Below are positions 62,285 through 64,000 of a DNA stretch of 64,000 nucleotides, piece after piece. This DNA is from Alphaproteobacteria bacterium (lineage in GTDB: Bacteria; Pseudomonadota; Alphaproteobacteria; Micropepsales; Micropepsaceae). The stretch is taken from the NCBI GenBank assembly GCA_019241645.1, contig JAFAWQ010000043.1, positions 206,244 to 270,243 on the forward strand. The letters are read 5' to 3'. Below the pieces are notes generated by a model that searched no databases, had not been told where the DNA came from, and was given only the letters and a program-made list of their open reading frames with translations. Every line of letters begins with the position of its first letter. The first letter of the stretch is position 1. The translations under genes and the position numbers were made by a program.

Positions 62285-63823
62285 ATGCTGAATTCAACGG
62301 CACAGAAGGAAATCCTGATCAGCGTTGGGGCGGCTGAATTTCGCGCTGCCATTGTGGAGAATGGTGGCCTTCAGGATCTTGTCTGGGATGTTCTGATCGG
62401 CGCGGACGAGCGTTCGTCTCCCAGGCGCCTCGGCCGCTGCAGGAGCCGGCTTGGCGAGGTCATTCTGGGCCGCGTGCAAAAGGTGATGTCTGGCATGCAG
62501 GCGGCGTTCATCGACGTCGGCATGGAGCGCGCGGGATTTCTCGGCATCCGCGAAGCGCGATGCCTTGCCGAAGAGCAAGCTCATGGCGATGAAGACCTGC
62601 CTGCGATCGGGACATGCGTGCGCGAGGGCGCGGAAATTGTCGTCCAGATCATCAAGGATCCCATGGGAGACAAGGGCGCGCGACTGACCGCCAGCATCTC
62701 CATTCCGGGGCGGCTGCTTGTTTTGACACCGCACCGCTCGCGTGTTGCGGTGTCACGCCGCATCGTGGACGAGCCGGAGCGCGACCGCCTCACCGCACTT
62801 TGCAATCTGATCCTCGCAGACTTTCAAAATGCGCCGCTATCCCGCGCAGGCTTCATCGTGCGCAGCGCCGCCGCGGGTGCCGATCTGGCGGAGCTGCGCG
62901 CCGATGCCGAGCGGCTTGCTGAAGTCTGGCAAGGAATCCTCGCCGCGTGGAAGGGCACCCGGGCACCTGTCACGCTGCATCGCGATCTCGCTCCCATCGA
63001 GCGCACACTGCGCGACGAGCTTGACGCGCAAACGTCGCGCATCGTCATCGACGACCTCGAAACCGTCGAGGCGGCGCGCGCGTACTGCCGCCGGACAATG
63101 CCGGATGCGGAAGCCAGGCTCGATTTTTTTTCCGGCCCCGGCACGCTGTTCGACAGGTACGGTATCGAGGACTGCATCACGCAGCTGGGCCAGCCGCGCG
63201 TGCCCCTGCCGTCCGGTGGTTGGATCACCATCGAGAGTACGGAAGCGCTTACCGCCATCGACGTGAACTCCGGCAGCTTCATCGATGCAGGCGGCCTCGA
63301 AGAGACGAGCCTGCGCGTCAATCGCGAAGCCGCCCGGGAGATCGGCCGTCACCTGCGGCTGCGAGGGATCGGCGGAGTCACGATTGTCGACTTCATCCAC
63401 ATGACCGCACCCGGAAGCAAACAACAGGTGCTTGACGCGCTCGCCGCAGCGCTCTCGCGTGACCGCGCGCCCACACAGATTTCCCCGATATCGGAATTCG
63501 GCCTCGTCGCCATCACCCGCAAGCGCGTGCGCGATCCCTTGACGAAGCGTGTGACGGAGCGCTGTCCTGCCTGTCACGGGGATGGGCGAATTCGCAGTTG
63601 CGAAAGCGTTGGGTTCGATATCCTCCGCCAGGTCGAACGCGCGGCAGTGGCGGCACCGGGCTCCGCTATTGCCGTACGCGCTGCGCCCGACGTGGTGCGC
63701 TGGATCGCTGTCCACGAGGATGAAGTTCGAGCGGGACTGGCACGGCGCGGTGCTTCCCGCGTTTCTTTCGAGGCGCGCGAGGAATTCCGGCGGGAAGGTT
63801 TCGATGTCGCCACCGAACCCTGA
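62285..63823 (+). CDS. rng: Ribonuclease G (Rne/Rng family)
   Basis: Single-strand endoribonuclease for rRNA maturation and mRNA decay, 512 residues. An S1 domain covers about residues 45-125 ([20 protein letters not shown]). The catalytic Asp residues lie in [10 protein letters not shown] near residue 322 and in VTIVDFIHM near 365, as in RNase E/G. The zinc-link is [10 protein letters not shown] near 424. The length without a long C-terminal scaffold favours RNase G over RNase E. Confidence 0.94.
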   Translation: MLNSTAQKEILISVGAAEFRAAIVENGGLQDLVWDVLIGADERSSPRRLGRCRSRLGEVILGRVQKVMSGMQAAFIDVGMERAGFLGIREARCLAEEQAHGDEDLPAIGTCVREGAEIVVQIIKDPMGDKGARLTASISIPGRLLVLTPHRSRVAVSRRIVDEPERDRLTALCNLILADFQNAPLSRAGFIVRSAAAGADLAELRADAERLAEVWQGILAAWKGTRAPVTLHRDLAPIERTLRDELDAQTSRIVIDDLETVEAARAYCRRTMPDAEARLDFFSGPGTLFDRYGIEDCITQLGQPRVPLPSGGWITIESTEALTAIDVNSGSFIDAGGLEETSLRVNREAAREIGRHLRLRGIGGVTIVDFIHMTAPGSKQQVLDALAAALSRDRAPTQISPISEFGLVAITRKRVRDPLTKRVTERCPACHGDGRIRSCESVGFDILRQVERAAVAAPGSAIAVRAAPDVVRWIAVHEDEVRAGLARRGASRVSFEAREEFRREGFDVATEP

Positions 63824-64000
63824 CACAGCGCGAAGCTGCGCGTTGTGCGGCAAGCCGCAGATGCCGGAGTTTCGGCCTTTTTGCTCGAAGCGGTGCGCCG
63901 ATATCGATCTTGGGCGCTGGCTCAAGGGCACGTATATCATTCCCGGCCGCGCAACCGATGAAGGCGATCAACCGGCTGGCCCACCCGCCAATGAGAATGG
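63804..64000 (+). CDS. yacG: DNA gyrase inhibitor YacG-type zinc-finger protein (3' partial)
   Basis: Starts [19 protein letters not shown] and continues to the window edge, 65 codons visible. Zinc ligands are in CALC and CSKRC, followed by [17 protein letters not shown], which is the YacG pattern. It overlaps rng by 20 bases, an arrangement seen in many alphaproteobacteria. YacG of E. coli binds GyrB and inhibits gyrase. Confidence 0.88.
   Translation, partial: MSPPNPDTARSCALCGKPQMPEFRPFCSKRCADIDLGRWLKGTYIIPGRATDEGDQPAGPPANEN

Overview
The window is chromosomal DNA of a G+C-rich Gram-negative bacterium, almost certainly an alphaproteobacterium. The support is lineage-typical families and gene pairs: UPF0262 and DUF2948 downstream of murA, infA-maf-rng-yacG, xseB-dxs, surE-pcm-nlpD-yajC-secD, folate-dependent TrmFO, and two sites matching the alphaproteobacterial LexA box GTTC-N7-GTTC. 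Three large TonB-dependent receptors and several TPR-sulfotransferases suggest a surface-active heterotroph of the Micropepsales/Caulobacterales/Sphingomonadales kind. That finer placement is a guess.

Layout: 1-9263 holds the end of a GH3 beta-glucosidase, surE-pcm-nlpD-like, yajC-secD (no secF follows), a PuuD-type membrane protein, trmFO and an unknown membrane protein. 9265-23097 holds uvrA and ssb (each behind a LexA-type box, with an OafA-type acyltransferase between them), gyrA, coaD, a cyclophilin, a methyltransferase plus a DegT aminotransferase, queA-tgt and tRNA-Lys. 23116-34276 holds a TPR-sulfotransferase, a sugar-type MFS porter, serS, an unknown SAM-fold protein, a legumain-like peptidase, an RlmD-like RNA methyltransferase with a probable frameshift, a small membrane protein, dxs, xseB and an HDAC-like hydrolase. 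34277-58749 is the accessory part: TonB receptor, TPR-sulfotransferase, TPR-Asp/Asn hydroxylase, sppA, exported msrB-msrA, an amino-acid permease with a second receptor and a spermidine-dehydrogenase-like flavoprotein, Ser/Thr dehydratase, M20 peptidase, an unusual ROK-type kinase, a lytic transglycosylase, a third receptor and a third TPR-sulfotransferase. 58826-64000 is housekeeping again: tRNA-Thr, a small basic ORF, murA, DUF2948, UPF0262, infA, maf, rng and the start of yacG.

How the genes work together: the housekeeping blocks cover envelope biogenesis, protein export, tRNA modification, DNA repair and topology. The accessory block looks like outer-membrane uptake (TonB receptors) tied to periplasmic and cytoplasmic catabolism of peptides, amines and amino acids. 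It also carries repeated tail- or protein-modifying enzymes (sulfotransferases and a beta-hydroxylase, all with TPR arrays).

The most unusual items are a ROK kinase whose conserved motifs occur in circularly permuted order (51920-53014), the recurrent pairing of TonB receptor and TPR-sulfotransferase, and a homopolymer frameshift at the start of the RlmD-like gene that removes a predicted Fe-S cysteine.
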